Origin: Prinsepia uniflora
Taxonomy: Eukaryota > Streptophyta > Magnoliopsida > Rosales > Rosaceae
Assembly (NCBI GenBank): GCA_032719365.1
Contig: CM064872.1
Span: forward strand, 73,162,752-73,226,751
DNA length: 64,000 nt
Direction: 5' to 3'
Shown: piece by piece, positions 62,027 to 64,000 of the stretch
Position numbering within the stretch: position 1 is the first letter of the stretch
How the letters are laid out: each line of letters starts with the position of its first letter
Made by a program: the position numbers and the translations under genes
Notes under the pieces: model-generated
Database searches by the model: none
Told to the model about the DNA's origin: nothing
Seen by the model: the letters and a program-made list of their open reading frames with translations, nothing else

Positions 62027-64000
62027 TGACAGGACACGTCCCCGAAGGACATAGATAATCGTGCCCGGTCCTGCTCCCGTCTGACAAGTCAACCGAGGTT
62101 TCGAAATTACCCTCCAAGACTTGCCAAACAAGGGATAACTGCACTTGTGCCCACTCATACTTCTACCTCTCGAATAGCCTCGATTATCGCGCCACGACCT
62201 GGAAGGTCAATAAAACAGAAAAGGTGTGAGTGGACAAAACAAATTTTATAAATACATTTACCAAAATACATTCTTACCCTCCAGTTTCACAAACATGCAT
62301 GCATGTCGTAAAACATGAATAATAGTGTGAAATCAATCAAGTATGAATAGTGGACCGATAAAAATCAAAACATGTTTCTAAATTCCATGTCCACATTTTC
62401 CTTGAAACTCATGTTCATTAAATCAATTCAAATCTCAATAAATCCACGGGACTCATTTCCATATCCAATCTCACTAGTCACGTTATCCCTGCAACGCGTG
62501 CAAATCAAATAGCCTCAAGAACCGCTCAAATCCGAGCATGTCGCTGTGAACACATCACCAAGCGGCATTCCAGATCGTCGTGAACACATCACCAATCGAT
62601 CTCCACATAATACCAGCACATCTGATCTGAGTCGAGTCTCCTTCGGCTGCACGACAACAGAACGTGCTACGTGACCTCTCCGGGCGAACACATCCCATCC
62701 CGGAGGCGAGCGTTATCTCCAGGGTGCACTCCGGTAAAACATATTTACAACCGGAAGCCCTAAATATCCGCAACACGGGGTGCACTTCGGGGAAAACATA
62801 TTTCCATCTGAAAGCCCTAAATATCCGCAACACATCACCATCATGAAAACCAGTGAAAATAGTTGCGTTTAAAACTCAAATCATTATCAACACAGGGTCT
62901 CAGCCCCAAAATATAGTTTCCTCAAATCCGTAAAACCAATGTCCCGATTTATTACATAAATCTGAAAACCATCAATACCATCATGTAATCACATGGAAAT
63001 ACAAATCCAATCAAAATTACAATTCCATTGGGTCTCAAGCCCAAAATATCGATTTCACGTAATTCTGTGCAATTGTAACCTGAGTTACCATTTTCACGTA
63101 AATTCATAAAATATATCCGAAAAATATTTCGTAAATCCATCAAATCAATCACTAACTCATAATCTGAGTTAAAACATCATTTTCAACCCTGGGCATATGC
63201 CCAAAGCATCAATTTCATAATTTCTCAAAAATCGTGCCAAAAATAATATAATAATCCAGAAAATCGATAAATCACCTTATCGAAACATCAATTATGTCAA
63301 ATCATATAATAAAGCATTTAAAACATATATGCATGCATCACGGTTAGAAAACAAAGTCCACTCACATACCGTCCTAGCTACCGCCTCGATATGTGTGCCA
63401 TAAGCCTCCCCAGGCTAATCTGACCTCTCCGAGTCATCCTGACCTGTCCAAATCATACCCCAAAGGTTACTACTAACCCATACAAGTACATATTAAGAAC
63501 CCTAAAATTTCCCAGAAAAGTCAACGTGTCTCGTACACGTTTTCCGAGGTGAAAAATCTCGATTTGACCAACTTAACGATCTCCGATCAACCCAAAACCA
63601 CCGTCATTGGATCCGAATCGTCGAAACCTTTAAAATGGTCCTGGTCCCACCTAAAAATACGCTCCCACACACTGGTCAAAGTTCTAGTCAAACGTTGACA
63701 AAAAAGTCAACGCTTACATCAACAAAGTCAACGCTGACATCATCATGAACAGTAAGTCAACGATCAAAAAGGCAATGGGTCAAAGTCAAAGAGTCAACTC
63801 TCCGGTCAACGAGTCAACTCACTGGCGACTTGCCAAAATTTCTCACCGGAAAACTCCATTGATGCCTCAAACTTCAAACTTCGATATCTCACTCGTTTAT
63901 CAACCAAATTCGACGTTCTACCTATGTAAATCCATCTACTCGAGGCAAGGATTCCAAAAATGAACCCAGAAATTTCAGAAAGTACTTGATCTAAAAGTTA
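62027..64000 (-). mobile_element. LTR J, runs off the window end
   Basis: Starts TGACAGGAC at 62027 (minus-strand 3' terminus), preceded by GTTGT. It contains GTGTGAGTGGAC near 62225, GTCCACTCACA near 63357, ATGCATGC and a W-box array. Its closest neighbour in this window appears to be L2. The 5' terminus lies beyond the window. No gene seen. Confidence 0.8.
63674..63817 (-). promoter_or_regulatory. W-box array in LTR J
   Basis: Ten TTGAC[C/T] cores on the minus strand (LTR sense) in 144 bp, seen on the plus strand as (A/G)GTCAA at 63674, 63686, 63705, 63726, 63755, 63778, 63784, 63792, 63804 and 63812. TTGACY is the WRKY factor core. The block sits where D and H have ACGT arrays, about 310 bp upstream in LTR sense of the donor-like site near 63367. 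Activity is not shown. Confidence 0.72.

Overview
This window is nuclear DNA from a flowering plant, most likely a eudicot; nothing seen allows a genus call. Two complete, intron-rich host genes sit in an AT-rich island (about 24.9-48.4 kb), and both flanks are layered retrotransposon DNA. Both genes are on the minus strand. ISA3 (26611-37291, 24 coding exons, 776 codons plus stop) encodes a plastid isoamylase-type starch debranching enzyme. The FAM91 homologue (40940-47671, 10 coding exons, 1000 codons plus stop) encodes a cytosolic protein whose animal relatives act in endosome-to-Golgi vesicle capture. The reading frame is continuous across every splice junction I placed in both genes, so both look intact.

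Left flank (1-24.9 kb): part of a minus-strand LTR (1-1832); a decayed minus-strand LINE ORF1 carrying a complete 715-bp Cassandra-type TRIM with TSD TTATC (3231-3945); a broken LTR (4006-about 5940); a Ty1/copia RNase H scrap; a 5'-truncated LTR (6114-8390); and a decayed Ty1/copia element (8391-24895). The copia element is split by a minus-strand solo LTR D (8602-11374, TSD TTTGA) and by solo LTR A (14061-24001, TSD ATTTC). A is itself split by solo LTR B (14623-17683, TSD TAAAA) and by a deleted Ty3/gypsy element C that keeps a 5' LTR, PBS and gag (19733-23871, TSD ATACT/ATATT).

Right flank (48.4-64 kb): LINE fragments interrupted by LTR G (49165-58127), which holds LTR I, which holds solo LTR H (51830-55167, TSD CTAAC); then solo LTR F (58290-61294, TSD AGACA) and LTR J (62027 to the window end).

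The most unusual material is inside the 2.7-3.3 kb LTRs. They share (i) an inverted pair CTGTGAGTGGAC / GTCCACTCACAG about 0.8-1.2 kb apart, beside splice-like signals; (ii) in many copies, a 24-28 bp near-perfect palindrome with a compensatory change; (iii) short-stem repeat arrays (GAGT..ACTC and GGGT..ACCC around TTTAAAG); and (iv) at one homologous position upstream of the donor-like site, an exchangeable motif block: ACGT/G-box arrays in D and H, but ten W-box cores in J. This suggests LTR promoters that vary by swapping regulatory modules. Function is inference; the motifs and positions are read directly.
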